From positions 124,001 to 188,000 of the forward strand of contig NZ_BRLB01000004.1 in NCBI RefSeq assembly GCF_027923465.1: a DNA stretch of 64,000 bases, read 5' to 3'. This DNA comes from Vallitalea longa. Its GTDB lineage: Bacteria > Bacillota > Clostridia > Lachnospirales > Vallitaleaceae. Positions 37,010-47,625 of the stretch are shown here, in pieces. The position numbers were made by a program, and so were the translations under genes. Numbering within the stretch: position 1 is the first letter of the stretch; every line of letters begins with the position of its first letter. The notes under the pieces are model-generated. The model was not told the DNA's origin, did no database searches, and saw only the letters and a list, made by a program, of their open reading frames with translations.

Positions 37010-38460
37010 ATGAGTATGATAAATTAATATTTGAAGTATCAAAAGTTGGTAGAAGAAGTTACAGCCTTCCAGAATGTGATGTTCCAATGAAACCTATAGA
37101 TGAAATTCTAGATATAGATTGTCTAAGAGCAGAAGATGCTGATTTGCCAGAAGTAAGTGAAGTAGATGTTGTACGTCATTTTACATTATTATCCAAAAAA
37201 AATTTTGGAGTTGATACTGGATTCTATCCTCTTGGTTCGTGTACTATGAAGTATAATCCCAAGATCAATGAAGATATGGCATCACTTGATGGTTTTACGT
37301 CTGTTCACCCTTTGCAACCTGAATGTACTGTTCAAGGAGCATTAGAGTTAATGTATAACTTGCAAGAAAGTCTTCAAGAAATTACTGGTATGGCAAAAGT
37401 ATCATTACAACCTGCTGCTGGTGCACAGGGAGAATTGACAGGACTTATGATAGTTAAAGCATACCATCAACATAATGGTAACTATAATAAAAATAAAATT
37501 ATAATACCTGATTCCGCTCATGGAACTAACCCAGCGAGTAGTAATATGGCTGGTTTCACTCCAATAGAAATCAAGTCCACAGAAAAGGGAATAGTGGATG
37601 TAGAGGCTCTAAAAGAAGTTCTTGATGAAGATGTAGCAGGACTTATGCTTACTAATCCTAACACATTGGGATTATTTGAAAAAGATATCGTAACTATTGC
37701 GAAACTAGTTCATGAAGTAGGTGGATTGTTATATTATGACGGTGCTAATATGAATGCAAATATGGGAATAACAAGGCCTGGAGATATGGGGTTTGATATT
37801 GTTCACCTTAATTTACATAAAACATTTTCAGCACCTCATGGTGGTGGAGGTCCAGGAAGTGGACCAGTTGGTGTTGTTGATAATCTAGTTCCATTTTTAC
37901 CTTTACCAATAGTTGATAGAATAGATGATAAGTATACACTTATTCGTGATTCTAAGACTTCATTAGGATCGGTTAAGAATTTCTATGGTAATTTTGGTGT
38001 TCTAGTTAAGGCATATAGTTATATATTGACCATGGGTGCTGAAGGTTTGAGAAAAGCTAGTCAATTAGCAGTACTTAATGCTAATTATATGAAAGAATGT
38101 TTGAAAGAAGATTATATACTTCCTGTGGATGAAATTTGTAAACATGAATTTGTATTAGGAGGACTTCCTGATAATGATGCACATGTTACAACATTAGATG
38201 TTGCCAAGAGACTTATGGATTATGGATATCATCCACCTACAATATACTTTCCATTAATAATTGAAAATGCTCTAATGATAGAACCAACTGAAACAGAAAG
38301 TAAAGAAACTATTGATGGTTTTATAGAAGCTCTCAAAAAAATTAAAGATGAATCTATTACTATTGGAGAAGATATGAAAGAAGCACCTCTTAGTACTCCA
38401 GTTAGAAGGCTTGATGAAGTAACAGCAGCTAGAAAACCAGTATTATGTTACAAAAAATAG
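37006..38460 (+). CDS. gcvPB: Glycine dehydrogenase (decarboxylating) subunit 2
   Basis: 484 residues: the PLP-bearing half of the P protein. The PLP lysine is in [45 protein letters not shown] and [15 protein letters not shown] are typical. It decarboxylates glycine and passes the aminomethyl group to GcvH. Start overlaps the gcvPA stop by 4 nt; lpd follows 19 nt downstream. Confidence 0.96.
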   Translation: MNEYDKLIFEVSKVGRRSYSLPECDVPMKPIDEILDIDCLRAEDADLPEVSEVDVVRHFTLLSKKNFGVDTGFYPLGSCTMKYNPKINEDMASLDGFTSVHPLQPECTVQGALELMYNLQESLQEITGMAKVSLQPAAGAQGELTGLMIVKAYHQHNGNYNKNKIIIPDSAHGTNPASSNMAGFTPIEIKSTEKGIVDVEALKEVLDEDVAGLMLTNPNTLGLFEKDIVTIAKLVHEVGGLLYYDGANMNANMGITRPGDMGFDIVHLNLHKTFSAPHGGGGPGSGPVGVVDNLVPFLPLPIVDRIDDKYTLIRDSKTSLGSVKNFYGNFGVLVKAYSYILTMGAEGLRKASQLAVLNANYMKECLKEDYILPVDEICKHEFVLGGLPDNDAHVTTLDVAKRLMDYGYHPPTIYFPLIIENALMIEPTETESKETIDGFIEALKKIKDESITIGEDMKEAPLSTPVRRLDEVTAARKPVLCYKK

Positions 38461-38479
38461 CTATAGAGGAGGCGCATGA

Positions 38480-39883
38480 ATGAAAGACATTATTATAATA
38501 GGGGGAGGACCTGGAGGTTATGTTGCAGCAATAAGAGCAGCTCAGTTGGGTGCTTATGTCACACTTATTGAAAAAGACAGTTTCGGAGGAACTTGCCTTA
38601 ATAGGGGCTGTATACCTACTAAAACTTTATATAGAAGTGCTGAGATAATAAATTTGTTAGGAAGAGGACAAGAATTTGGTATAGATATAGAAGGTTATAA
38701 TATCAATTATAGCAATATATTAAAAAGAAAAGATGAAGTCGTTGGCAAATTGGTTAATGGTGTTGAGAAGCTCCTACAAGATAATGACGTAGAAATTATT
38801 AAGGGAACAGCTATTATAAAAGATACAAATAAAGTAGAAGTAACTCTAGATGATGACAGTAAACAAGTTGTCGAAGGAAAAAATATAATCATAGCAACCG
38901 GTTCTATTCCAGCAAAACTTCCCATTGATGGAATGGATGAGGATGGAGTACTGACAACTAGAGAAATCTTAGAATGTGCTGATAGACCCAATGATTTAGT
39001 TATTATAGGCGGCGGAGTCGTAGGTATGGAATTTGCCAGTATCTTCAATGCGTTTGGATGTAAGGTTTCAGTTATAGAATTTCTCCCTAATATTTTGAAC
39101 GGTGTAGATTCTGCCATCTCTAAAAGATTCAAATCTATGGCTAAACGAAAAAATATAGATATAATGACAAATGCAAAAGTTACTGGAATAAAAAAATGTA
39201 ACAGCAGATTACAAGTAACATATGAAAGCAAGAATAAACAAAAATCAATTGAATCAGACAAGGTGTTGGTGGCAGTCGGTAGAAAGCCTAATTTAGATAA
39301 TATAGGTCTAGAGAATGTTTCAATCAATTATGATAAGAAAGGCATTATCGTAGATGATAATTATGAAACTAATGTAGAAGGAATATATGCTATAGGTGAT
39401 GTAAATGGTAAGTTGATGCTTGCACATGAAGCTTCACATCAAGGAATTAAAGTCGTAGAAAACATAATGCAGGTTAATGATGATATTGATTCTTTAGTCG
39501 TACCAAGTTGTATATTTGTTTTTCCAGAGATAGCATGTGTGGGAATGACAGAACAGCAAGCTAAAGAAGAAAATATTAATATAGAAACAGGTAAATTCAT
39601 GTTTTCTGCTAATGGTAAAGCTATGGCTCTTGGAGAAGAAGAAGGATTCGTAAAAATAGTTGCAGATAAAGATACAGATGAAATCATAGGAGTTCATATA
39701 CTCGGTCCTCATGCTTCTGATTTGATACATGAAGGTACATTAGCAATACAAAACAGACTTCATGTAAAAGATATTATAAAAACAATTCATGCACATCCTA
39801 CTTTATCAGAGGCAGTTCATGAAGCCGCACTAGATGTAGATGCTAGAGGAATACATATAATGCCAAAACGTAATATAAAGTGA
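38480..39883 (+). CDS. lpd: Dihydrolipoamide dehydrogenase (glycine cleavage L protein)
   Basis: 467-residue FAD disulfide oxidoreductase. FAD-binding IIGGGPGGYVAAIRAAQLG at the N-terminus, the redox disulfide in GGTCLNRGCIPTK, NAD-binding VIIGGGVVGMEFA, a second FAD motif YAIGDVNGKLMLAHEA and the catalytic HAHPTLSE are all intact. It reoxidises the lipoyl arm of GcvH. GAGGAGG is 7 nt before the ATG. Last gene of the operon, followed by a strong terminator. Confidence 0.95.
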   Translation: MKDIIIIGGGPGGYVAAIRAAQLGAYVTLIEKDSFGGTCLNRGCIPTKTLYRSAEIINLLGRGQEFGIDIEGYNINYSNILKRKDEVVGKLVNGVEKLLQDNDVEIIKGTAIIKDTNKVEVTLDDDSKQVVEGKNIIIATGSIPAKLPIDGMDEDGVLTTREILECADRPNDLVIIGGGVVGMEFASIFNAFGCKVSVIEFLPNILNGVDSAISKRFKSMAKRKNIDIMTNAKVTGIKKCNSRLQVTYESKNKQKSIESDKVLVAVGRKPNLDNIGLENVSINYDKKGIIVDDNYETNVEGIYAIGDVNGKLMLAHEASHQGIKVVENIMQVNDDIDSLVVPSCIFVFPEIACVGMTEQQAKEENINIETGKFMFSANGKAMALGEEEGFVKIVADKDTDEIIGVHILGPHASDLIHEGTLAIQNRLHVKDIIKTIHAHPTLSEAVHEAALDVDARGIHIMPKRNIK

Positions 39884-39915
39884 TAATTAAAAAACGCATT
39901 AGTATATAAATCAAA

Positions 39916-39957
39916 ATACATCCGTTAATTTATAATAATAAACGGATGTATTTTTTA
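39916..39957 (+). terminator. Intrinsic terminator of the gcv operon
   Basis: ATACATCCGTT (39916-39926) pairs with AACGGATGTAT (39941-39951), followed by six T. Confidence 0.9.
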
Positions 39958-40167
39958 ACTTGTATTATAATAAGTTTACATATTAATAGTATGTTACTTA
40001 GTTATTTTTTTATCAATATAAATATAAATAAGTTAATCAAAATAATGGTATAAAAATATAAAGATTACTATTTAAATTACAAAAAATATTATTGAAATTA
40101 ATTAAAAATATTTAAAAACGGCTTAGCATAGTATATACTTGCATTATAGAGGATTTCAATAACAAAA

Positions 40168-40258
40168 ATTCAGGTGGAAATACACATATTCAATAATAGT
40201 TTTACCTTAAATACCAATTGAACTTAAATATTACTAATAGAGTTTCAAAAACCTGAAT
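40168..40258 (+). other. Possible structured leader or operator before the Lrp-family gene
   Basis: ATTCAGGT (40168-40175) is complementary to ACCTGAAT (40251-40258) and could close a 91-nt RNA domain in the leader of the Lrp-family gene, or be a spaced operator. No known riboswitch consensus was recognised. The rest of the 440-bp gap from 39884 is AT-rich with no further gene seen. Confidence 0.3.
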
Positions 40259-40325
40259 ATATTATAGTATTATAAAAATTGTAATAAGTATTACTGCCAA
40301 CATTATTATTTGAAAAGAGGATAAT

Positions 40326-40787
40326 ATGGATTCTATTGATATTAGTATTTTAAGACTATTGCAACAAAATGCAAGATCCACTGTATCTGATATAAGTGCC
40401 AAAATTAATCTGTCTATATCAGCTGTTAGCGATAGATTAAAAAAACTTGAATCAGGAGGCATAATCGACCAATATACGACAATAATCAATTCGGAATATC
40501 TGAATAAGACATTAACAGCGATTATGTTTATAGCTATTGATAGACCAAAATATACAGATGATTTCATTTCTTTTATTAAAAATACTGACGAGATATTAGA
40601 TTGTTTATATATAGCAGGTGAATATGATTATTCTCTTAAGATTATTACTAAAGACACATATACATTAGAGCAATTGCTTAACAAAATAAAAGCTATCGAC
40701 GGTATTAAAAAAACCAAAACAAATGTAGTTCTGTCAACAGTTAAAAATACACATTCAATAATACCATCTATGGAGACAGCAATTTGA
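40326..40787 (+). CDS. Lrp/AsnC-family transcriptional regulator
   Basis: 153 residues: N-terminal HTH (ISILRLLQQNARSTVSDISAKINLSISAVSDRLKKLESGGII) summarised by the AsnC-type pattern, and a C-terminal RAM ligand-binding domain with LDCLYIAGEYDYSLKIITKD. Such proteins form octamers that respond to an amino acid. Its neighbours are the glycine cleavage operon and alanine dehydrogenase; alanine or glycine sensing and control of ald are reasonable inferences. GAGGATAAT before the ATG gives the RBS. Confidence 0.9.
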   Translation: MDSIDISILRLLQQNARSTVSDISAKINLSISAVSDRLKKLESGGIIDQYTTIINSEYLNKTLTAIMFIAIDRPKYTDDFISFIKNTDEILDCLYIAGEYDYSLKIITKDTYTLEQLLNKIKAIDGIKKTKTNVVLSTVKNTHSIIPSMETAI

Positions 40788-40892
40788 TAGTTCAGCTTAA
40801 GTATCTTATTGTCAATATGGTAAAAAGTTAAATGCCGATTATGACTTTTTACTGTATAATATAAATTTTTATTTTATAAGGAGGAGAAATTT

Positions 40893-42011
40893 ATGATTAT
40901 AGGTGTATTAAAGGAAATCAAAAACAATGAAAACAGAGTAGGGTTAACTCCTGCAGGTGTTAGTGCATTAGTTAAGAACGGTCATACTGTATATGTTGAA
41001 ACAAAAGCAGGTATAGGCAGTGGAATTAATGACGAAGAGTATGTTGAAGCAGGTGGGGTTATAAAGGAAAAAAATACTGATATATTTGAAGAAGCAGATA
41101 TTATCGTTAAGGTAAAAGAACCTCTTGAGTGTGAATATGATTTATTCAGAGAAGGTCAGACACTTTATACTTATCTTCATCTTGCTCCTAATGAGCCATT
41201 GACTAAAGCATTACTTAGAAAAAAAGTTACTGGTATAGCTTATGAAACAGTTGAAGAAGCAGATGGTTCTCTTCCATTATTAGTTCCTATGAGTGAAGTT
41301 GCAGGAAGAATGTCAACTCAAGTTGGTGCTCATCTACTTCAAAAATACAATGGCGGTAAAGGTATTCTACTTGGTGGTGTACCAGGAGTTCTACCAGCAG
41401 AAGTTGTTATAGTTGGTGGAGGAATTGTAGGTACTAATGCAGCTAAGATGGCACTAGGTCTTGGAGCTAGAGTTACAGTGCTTGATATTAATGCACATCG
41501 TCTAGCACAATTGGATGATATTTTTGGCGGAAGAATTTCAACTTTGATCTGTAATGATTTCAATGTAAGCGAAATGGTCAAAAAAGCTGATTTATTGATT
41601 GGCGCAGTATTGGTTAAGGGAGCGAAAGCACCTAAGATAGTAAAAGAAGAAATGGTCAAAACAATGAAAAAAGGTTCTGTTATAGTTGACGTTGCTATCG
41701 ATCAGGGTGGTTCAATTGAAACAATCGATCATATTACAACTCATGACAATCCTTGCTATGAAAGATATGGAGTTATGCATTATAGTGTAGCCAACATGCC
41801 AGGAGCAGTTCCAAGAACTTCTACATATGCTCTTACTGGAGTAACATTACCTTATCTTGTAAAATTGGCTAACAAAGGTGTTAAAAAAGCTTTACTAGAA
41901 GATAAGAGATTAATGTTAGGACTTAACACTTATGATGGAAAAGTAACTTATAGTAATGTAGCAACAGCTTTGAATGTTGAGTATAACGATCCAGAAACTT
42001 TATTAAAATAA
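40893..42011 (+). CDS. ald: Alanine dehydrogenase
   Basis: 372 residues, the family's usual size. Catalyses NAD-dependent deamination of L-alanine to pyruvate and ammonia. The signature [20 protein letters not shown] at the N-terminus, the catalytic histidine in [10 protein letters not shown], the NAD-binding [20 protein letters not shown] and [18 protein letters not shown] are complete. RBS AAGGAGGAG. Directly downstream of an Lrp-family gene (105 nt gap, TATAAT at 40856-40861 suggests an own promoter). With the gcv operon it makes an amino-acid catabolic block. Confidence 0.95.
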   Translation: MIIGVLKEIKNNENRVGLTPAGVSALVKNGHTVYVETKAGIGSGINDEEYVEAGGVIKEKNTDIFEEADIIVKVKEPLECEYDLFREGQTLYTYLHLAPNEPLTKALLRKKVTGIAYETVEEADGSLPLLVPMSEVAGRMSTQVGAHLLQKYNGGKGILLGGVPGVLPAEVVIVGGGIVGTNAAKMALGLGARVTVLDINAHRLAQLDDIFGGRISTLICNDFNVSEMVKKADLLIGAVLVKGAKAPKIVKEEMVKTMKKGSVIVDVAIDQGGSIETIDHITTHDNPCYERYGVMHYSVANMPGAVPRTSTYALTGVTLPYLVKLANKGVKKALLEDKRLMLGLNTYDGKVTYSNVATALNVEYNDPETLLK

Positions 42012-42026
42012 TAAATTCATATAATG

Positions 42027-42058
42027 ACTAGCAGCCTTAAAATAGCTGCTAGTTTTTA
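42027..42058 (+). terminator. Intrinsic terminator of ald
   Basis: ACTAGCAGC (42027-42035) pairs with GCTGCTAGT (42045-42053), followed by TTTTTAT. Confidence 0.85.
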
Positions 42059-42209
42059 TATAAGTGATATTATATGTTTCTATATTGTTGAAATATACGA
42101 TTTCAAACTTATCTATAATGTAATAATAGGAATAATTCATTAATGAATGTTTTTATGTCATATTTTAGCAATAATATGTTATAATTAAGTAGATAAGGAG
42201 GTTGCTGTC

Positions 42210-42776
42210 ATGCATAAAAAACCATATATAGAAAGTGATAGATTAATAATAAGACTAGCAGAAAAAGATGATCTTGTGGAAGTAGTAGATTATCATTTAA
42301 GGAACAAAGAATATCTAGCATCTTTTGAACCAAAACACGATGAGAAGTATTTTAAGAAAGAAAGATGGAAGAAAGTAAATGATATAAGTATAAAACATGC
42401 AGAAGAAGGTAAGGCTGAGAGATTTTTCATCTTCAAGAAAGATGATAATAAAAGAGTTGTAGGCACAGTTAATTTTGAATACATTAGTGGGGAACCTGAA
42501 TATTCATGTTGTGTTGGATACAGTATAGATGAACACGAACAAGGTAAAGGATATATGACAGAAGCTCTAAAATTAAGTTCTGATTATATTTTAAAAGAAT
42601 TCAATATCATGAGGATAGAAGGTGGCTATGACCCTGATAATGGAAAAAGTGGTAATGTAATGAGAAAAGTAGGATTTGTTGGCAGCAACTTAATAAAAAA
42701 GTATATTAGAATTAATGGAGTATGGAAAGATATTATGTTCTGCTACTTATACAATGATAACTGGAAAGAAGAATAA
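42210..42776 (+). CDS. GNAT acetyltransferase, RimJ/RimL type
   Basis: 188 residues. Opens with SDRLIIRLAEKDDLVEVVDYH and has the acetyl-CoA loop GYSIDEHEQGKGYMTEALKL, then the RimJ-like LKEFNIMRIEGGYDPDNGKSGNVMRKVGF, shown here in parts: EGGYDP, NGKSGNVMRKVGF. The acceptor (ribosomal protein N-terminus or a small molecule) cannot be told. RBS AAGGAGG. The next two genes follow with gaps of 17 and 31 nt, so they probably form one transcript. Confidence 0.87.
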   Translation: MHKKPYIESDRLIIRLAEKDDLVEVVDYHLRNKEYLASFEPKHDEKYFKKERWKKVNDISIKHAEEGKAERFFIFKKDDNKRVVGTVNFEYISGEPEYSCCVGYSIDEHEQGKGYMTEALKLSSDYILKEFNIMRIEGGYDPDNGKSGNVMRKVGFVGSNLIKKYIRINGVWKDIMFCYLYNDNWKEE

Positions 42777-42793
42777 AGATTGGAGGTAGATTT

Positions 42794-43447
42794 ATGGCAA
42801 CATGGGGTGCACATATGAGATTAGCTGAAGAAATATTGAAAAAAAGTCACAATTTAGATGAAATAAGCTTTTTGGTTGGTAATATCGGTCCGGATTGTTG
42901 TGAACCTAATGAAGATTATACTGCTTTTACGCCACCTAAGAAAATAAGTCATTGGATGGATGATGATAAAAATATTGTAGCTGAAGATTTCTATGATACA
43001 TATTTAAACAAAGAAATAGATGACAAAAAGCAAAAATCATTCTATATAGGATATTATGTCCACTTATTGACTGATATTGAATGGGGTAAGATGGTAGATA
43101 AGAAAAAGTCATATGATGAGAATTATATGAAACTAGAAAATGATAAAAAATTCATATGGACTATAAAAGAAGATTGGTATGATCTGGATCATCTATATTT
43201 TCGAGATAATCCTGATAACATCTTCAATAATTTATTCAAGAATATAAAAGATTTTCCTAACTATCTTGAGTATTATACCAAAGATAATATTCCCAAAAGA
43301 ATCAAATACATAACTGATTTTTATCTTCAATCTAGTGATAATCTCGATAGAGAATATCCTTATTTGAAAAAAGAGGAGATGGATACATTTATAAATGAAT
43401 CACTAGAAGTAATTGTTGATGATATAAGAGCAAAGGAACTAATATGA
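42794..43447 (+). CDS. Zinc-dependent phospholipase C-like protein
   Basis: 217 residues with the layout of the bacterial zinc phospholipase C / S1-P1 nuclease fold: WGAHMRLAEEIL at the N-terminus (Trp and His as zinc ligands), VGNIGPDCCEPNE, KISHWMDDD and GYYVHLLTDIEWGKMV, the internal HxxxD helix. There is no signal peptide, unlike secreted PLCs, so it may act in the cytoplasm; the family is common in clostridia and mostly uncharacterised. It is the middle gene of a GNAT-PLC-LUD group. RBS TTGGAGG. Confidence 0.75.
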   Translation: MATWGAHMRLAEEILKKSHNLDEISFLVGNIGPDCCEPNEDYTAFTPPKKISHWMDDDKNIVAEDFYDTYLNKEIDDKKQKSFYIGYYVHLLTDIEWGKMVDKKKSYDENYMKLENDKKFIWTIKEDWYDLDHLYFRDNPDNIFNNLFKNIKDFPNYLEYYTKDNIPKRIKYITDFYLQSSDNLDREYPYLKKEEMDTFINESLEVIVDDIRAKELI

Positions 43448-43478
43448 TTTTATAAAATTATGCTTGGGGGAAGGTAAA

Positions 43479-44096
43479 ATGGACAATGTAACAAAAGAAG
43501 TAATCATTGCTAATTTTAGACAAAGAAATATAAGCGCAGAATTTTATAATAACGTAGAAGATGTTAACAATAGGATACTTGAATTGATCCCACAAGATTG
43601 CTCCATCGGAGTAGGACATTCAACTACTTTAGAACAAATGGAGATAATGAAAAAGTTAAGTGATAGAGGAAACATAATGATAGATAAATCTTCAGCCACA
43701 AATCATGAGCAGATGAAGGTATTGAAAAAGAAAGCACTAACTGCTGATTGGTACATATCATCCAGTAATGCTGTATCCATGGATGGACAAATAGTAAATA
43801 TAGACCATAGTGGTAATAGAGTAGCTTCTTTAATGTATGGACCTGATAAAGTGATTATAGTTGTTGGAGTAAATAAGATTGCTGATAATTTAGATAAAGC
43901 AATTGATAGAGCCAAAAATATTGCTGCTGTAAAAAATGCTAAAAGAGCAGGTTACAAACCACCATGTGTTTATTTGAATAAATGTGTGGACTGTACTTCG
44001 AGTGAAAGAATCTGTAATTACCTTACAGTTATTCAAGGACAGCATGATAAAGATAGATTGAGAGTACTCATAATTGATAAAGAGTTAGGGTTTTAA
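43479..44096 (+). CDS. LUD-domain protein
   Basis: 205 residues from the ATG at 43479, chosen because GGGGGAAGG lies 6 nt before it; the frame itself runs up to a TTG at 43464 inside that RBS. The LUD (DUF162/LutC-like) fold shows SIGVGHSTTLEQMEIMKKL, the SSNAVSMDGQIVNIDHSGNR strand and VIIVVGVNKI. A C-terminal four-cysteine group (CVYLNKCVDCTSSERIC) may bind metal or an Fe-S cluster. LutA/LutB partners are absent, so lactate use is not supported; similar stand-alone clostridial proteins are uncharacterised. A strong terminator follows. Confidence 0.82.
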   Translation: MDNVTKEVIIANFRQRNISAEFYNNVEDVNNRILELIPQDCSIGVGHSTTLEQMEIMKKLSDRGNIMIDKSSATNHEQMKVLKKKALTADWYISSSNAVSMDGQIVNIDHSGNRVASLMYGPDKVIIVVGVNKIADNLDKAIDRAKNIAAVKNAKRAGYKPPCVYLNKCVDCTSSERICNYLTVIQGQHDKDRLRVLIIDKELGF

Positions 44097-44111
44097 TCAG
44101 AGATCATTTTC

Positions 44112-44150
44112 AGACTGTTGACAAATACAATTGTTTGTCAACAGTCTTTT
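44112..44150 (+). terminator. Intrinsic terminator of the GNAT-PLC-LUD group
   Basis: GACTGTTGACAAA (44113-44125) pairs with TTTGTCAACAGTC (44134-44146), followed by TTTTG. Confidence 0.88.
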
Positions 44151-44281
44151 GTATTTTAATGAGAATTAGAGACTTAAGTAATAGTATTATTTTTATTGTA
44201 TGAACAAAAAGAACTATTTTAATTCAAATATACTATAAAAGTGATATAATGTAATAAAAAAAGAAAGAGGAGAGTTAACGA

Positions 44282-47200
44282 ATGAAAAAAAGATTTTTTG
44301 CATTAGTTCCCATTATCGCTGTTTTTTTGATTCTGACTGGATTCACAAAAAACACTACCAAAGATGAAAGATTTTCTAATAAAATAAATGTTGATGGTGA
44401 TAAAAGTATTATAATCAAAGATGTGAAACTTATGGATTATATAATAGAAGATAATTATGCTTATCTTATGGTGAATGATACATCAGGAAGTGGTCATATA
44501 GAATGTTTGAAGTATGACATGGATACTCAAGAAACAACGGTTCTATACATGAGTGAAAAGGATATCTTTACTAATGTTTATAGCCATTTTCTTAAGAAAA
44601 GACAAGATTCTTATCTAATCATTAACTTAGTAGATACAATTATTGTTATTGATACGGATAAGAATGTTGTAAAAGAAGAGATAGTATTTCCAGAAGATAA
44701 ATTGTATGGAGATATCAATTATTCAGGTAATAGGCTTTGCTATTACAAGAACCGTAATCTATATTTAGCTGATACGGATTTTTCTAATGAGAAATTACTT
44801 AAAGAAGATGTTGGTGATACAGAAGATACTGTCCAACCATGTTTTTCTCATGATGATAAAAAAATAGCATATTTCAATGATTATGAAGTTGAAGTGATAG
44901 ATATAAATGGAAATCTGCAAGAAAGCCTTCCAAGGGCTGCTCGTTATGTTAAATGGTCAAAAGACGATAAATCCATAATAATAGGAGCCAATGCAGGTGG
45001 TACTAAGATTGATCTTGAAAATAGAAATATATATGCAACACATCCTTTTGAAAAACAATATGTAGGATTCCATATTTTTTATTTTGAAGACCTTTCATGT
45101 GAAGTTATATACTCTGGTAATGAAGATCTATTGGCATATAAAATGAGAATATCTGATGATAGCGATGGCTGTGATGCAATTGGTATATTTGATGGAAAAA
45201 ATCAATATATAATGAAAGAAGAAAGAAATCCCAGTTTGATAAGGTGGGTATCTCAAGTTGATGAAGTAGCAGTTCTATATGATAATGGTGAATATCAGGA
45301 ACTTCGTATAATCAATATCAATAGTGAGGAATTTAAAATAAATAGTGATGTAGAAGACGTGAAGAAACTTGAAGAAAATCTCTATATGAATGACAATAAA
45401 ACAATAATGGATAATGGACAATGGATTATTGCATACTGTTTGGGTTGTACAGTTGCATTGAATCTGGATACAGGAGAAAAAAATACTATTTCTCTTCACC
45501 AAGTAACAGATCTTCAATCATCACCTTTGAAAGAATGGAACTATACATGGGATTATGACGGTATCTATCTTACTAAATATGATGGGAAAGAAAATTACAA
45601 CATAGTGAAGGCTCATATATTCGAGTTATTCCCAATTGATGATGGACTTGTTTTTGGATGTCATAATAGCATCTACTTATATGATTATAAAACTATGGAG
45701 ACCAATAAAATATTATTTGGTTTTGACTATATTAATGATGTTTACAGATGGAAAAATGATGTATATATGAATATTAGTATTGATGAAGAGAATATGTTGA
45801 TGGTATATCATGAAAACACAGAAAAAGTAGAAGAATTATATAGAAGCACAGATATTATCAATTGCCATGGGTTAATAAATGGTTACTTATACTTTAATAA
45901 TAAAAAAATGGATTGTTCAACTAAAAAAATAATAGATTCGGATGTTCCATTGGATACATTTAGTACATTAATATCATGTAATGATAAGGTATACATAGAA
46001 AATTCTTGTATAGTTATTGGATACAGTGATGACGGACTAAGAACAATACAAAATTTCAATAAGTTAGAAGATAATAATGTACTGAGTTGGTATTATGGTG
46101 AAAAATTTCTATATGCAATCGACTGGAGAAATAAAACCTTATTTAAAGTTGATCCTGATAAATATATTGCAGTAGATAATCTTACTATTGTTGATTATGA
46201 AGAAACACAGCCATCACGTGTACATGTATATTCTATAGATGATAAGATTATAATTGATGAAGAAGGATATGATTACTATGATGAAATACAAATTATAGAT
46301 GGAGAAGTTACAGTTAACTCATATAATGACAATATTGAAATTGGTGAAGATACTCTATATTTAGATAAACAAAATAGATTCGAGACAAAAAAACATTATA
46401 ACGAGATAGCTTTAATTATCAAAGAAACTTTTAAGGATTATTATGAGAATGATGATTATATTGCTTATGTTAGTAACGATAATAAGTTAAAGGTGATTAA
46501 TCGTAATACTATGAATGTAATATCGGTTTTTGAAGGAGATATAGGGGAAGTTCAACTACAAGATCATTACGTATATTTTAATGGCCTTGGAACAGGTATT
46601 TCACAATATGATATCTTGACTGGAGCAACAAAACAGATAGTGAAGGGCTGTATCTATAAATATATAGTTAATGATGATAGATTGTATTATATAAATAACT
46701 ATTTCGACCGTTCCTTATACGTTAGTGATATTGATAAAGCAAATGAAAAATCAACTAAAATATCAGACTATGCCAATAATTTATTAGTAGTGGACAATAA
46801 AGTCTATTATATAGATTATAATAAATATTCTATACTATATAGAGTTGACCAAGATAAGGGAATATTCATGGGTATACTTGATAATAAAGATATAGATAGG
46901 ATTTTTCCCTTCAGCAATGATGAAATTGCATATATGTTTAATACTTCTTTTGATATAATAAAAACTGATGTAAAACAAAAATTTGATAAGATATTGTTTG
47001 AGAATAATGATATTTGCATATTTAGAAAATATTTTGGAACAGTAAATGTTGAAGAATATAATGATCATCTAAATGATTATTATTGTGATAATGTTATCGG
47101 TTACTATGATAAAACAAATAAGAAAATATTAAAAATTGAAGATGCTATGTACATTGATAAATCACTGACATTCAATGATGATTTATATTTCATCAGTACC

Positions 47201-47512
47201 AGATATAATAATGATTATGATACCAGCAAATTAATGGTTGAAAAACAAGATACAAAAACTTTAGTTAAAAAACATGAAATGGATAGTGAATATGCAAGTA
47301 TATTCATTTCAGATGGAGAATTTCTTGCTTATAGAAATGTTAGTGATAATAAAAATATATTATACAATATAAAGACACAGAAATCACAACAATTACATCT
47401 TGAAGTAGATGATATCATGAAAATTGATGGTGAGTATATCTATTTCTCATATTATGACTATGGCTATAAATGTAAAATTAACGATCTTAGGAGTTTTGAA
47501 AAAGTTGAATAA
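44282..47512 (+). CDS. Large exported beta-propeller-like protein
   Basis: 1076 residues. The N-terminus MKKRFFALVPIIAVFLILTG is a signal peptide; the position where a lipoprotein would have Cys is Phe (LTGFTK). The rest is one long run of four-stranded blade-like units with aromatic-Asp patterns (LYYINNYFDRSLYVSD, VYYIDYNKYSILYRVD, IAYFNDYEVEVIDING), as in TolB-like and DUF5050 propellers, probably two or more propellers. No catalytic motif is seen, and it is strongly acidic. It may bind wall polymers or sugars at the cell surface. RBS AAAGAGGAGAG; apparently monocistronic. No related gene is adjacent. Confidence 0.75.
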   Translation: MKKRFFALVPIIAVFLILTGFTKNTTKDERFSNKINVDGDKSIIIKDVKLMDYIIEDNYAYLMVNDTSGSGHIECLKYDMDTQETTVLYMSEKDIFTNVYSHFLKKRQDSYLIINLVDTIIVIDTDKNVVKEEIVFPEDKLYGDINYSGNRLCYYKNRNLYLADTDFSNEKLLKEDVGDTEDTVQPCFSHDDKKIAYFNDYEVEVIDINGNLQESLPRAARYVKWSKDDKSIIIGANAGGTKIDLENRNIYATHPFEKQYVGFHIFYFEDLSCEVIYSGNEDLLAYKMRISDDSDGCDAIGIFDGKNQYIMKEERNPSLIRWVSQVDEVAVLYDNGEYQELRIININSEEFKINSDVEDVKKLEENLYMNDNKTIMDNGQWIIAYCLGCTVALNLDTGEKNTISLHQVTDLQSSPLKEWNYTWDYDGIYLTKYDGKENYNIVKAHIFELFPIDDGLVFGCHNSIYLYDYKTMETNKILFGFDYINDVYRWKNDVYMNISIDEENMLMVYHENTEKVEELYRSTDIINCHGLINGYLYFNNKKMDCSTKKIIDSDVPLDTFSTLISCNDKVYIENSCIVIGYSDDGLRTIQNFNKLEDNNVLSWYYGEKFLYAIDWRNKTLFKVDPDKYIAVDNLTIVDYEETQPSRVHVYSIDDKIIIDEEGYDYYDEIQIIDGEVTVNSYNDNIEIGEDTLYLDKQNRFETKKHYNEIALIIKETFKDYYENDDYIAYVSNDNKLKVINRNTMNVISVFEGDIGEVQLQDHYVYFNGLGTGISQYDILTGATKQIVKGCIYKYIVNDDRLYYINNYFDRSLYVSDIDKANEKSTKISDYANNLLVVDNKVYYIDYNKYSILYRVDQDKGIFMGILDNKDIDRIFPFSNDEIAYMFNTSFDIIKTDVKQKFDKILFENNDICIFRKYFGTVNVEEYNDHLNDYYCDNVIGYYDKTNKKILKIEDAMYIDKSLTFNDDLYFISTRYNNDYDTSKLMVEKQDTKTLVKKHEMDSEYASIFISDGEFLAYRNVSDNKNILYNIKTQKSQQLHLEVDDIMKIDGEYIYFSYYDYGYKCKINDLRSFEKVE

Positions 47513-47541
47513 ATAATGTAAAAAGGTTGTTCCTATTTATG

Positions 47542-47596
47542 AAAGAACTTATAAAATAGATGATGAAGCTGTGTTTGTTTTATAGGTTCTTTTTGA
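47542..47596 (+). terminator. Terminator after the beta-propeller gene
   Basis: AAAGAACTTATAAA (from 47542) pairs with TTTATAGGTTCTTT (47579-47592) with one G-U pair around a 22-nt loop, ending in T-rich sequence. Confidence 0.6.
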
Positions 47597-47625
47597 TATT
47601 TATAATAACAAAAGAGAAGAATAAA

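Noticed and set aside
43479-44096. Assignment as LutC of a lactate utilisation operon
   Set aside because: LutA and LutB are absent and the C-terminal cysteine-rich extension differs from LutC.
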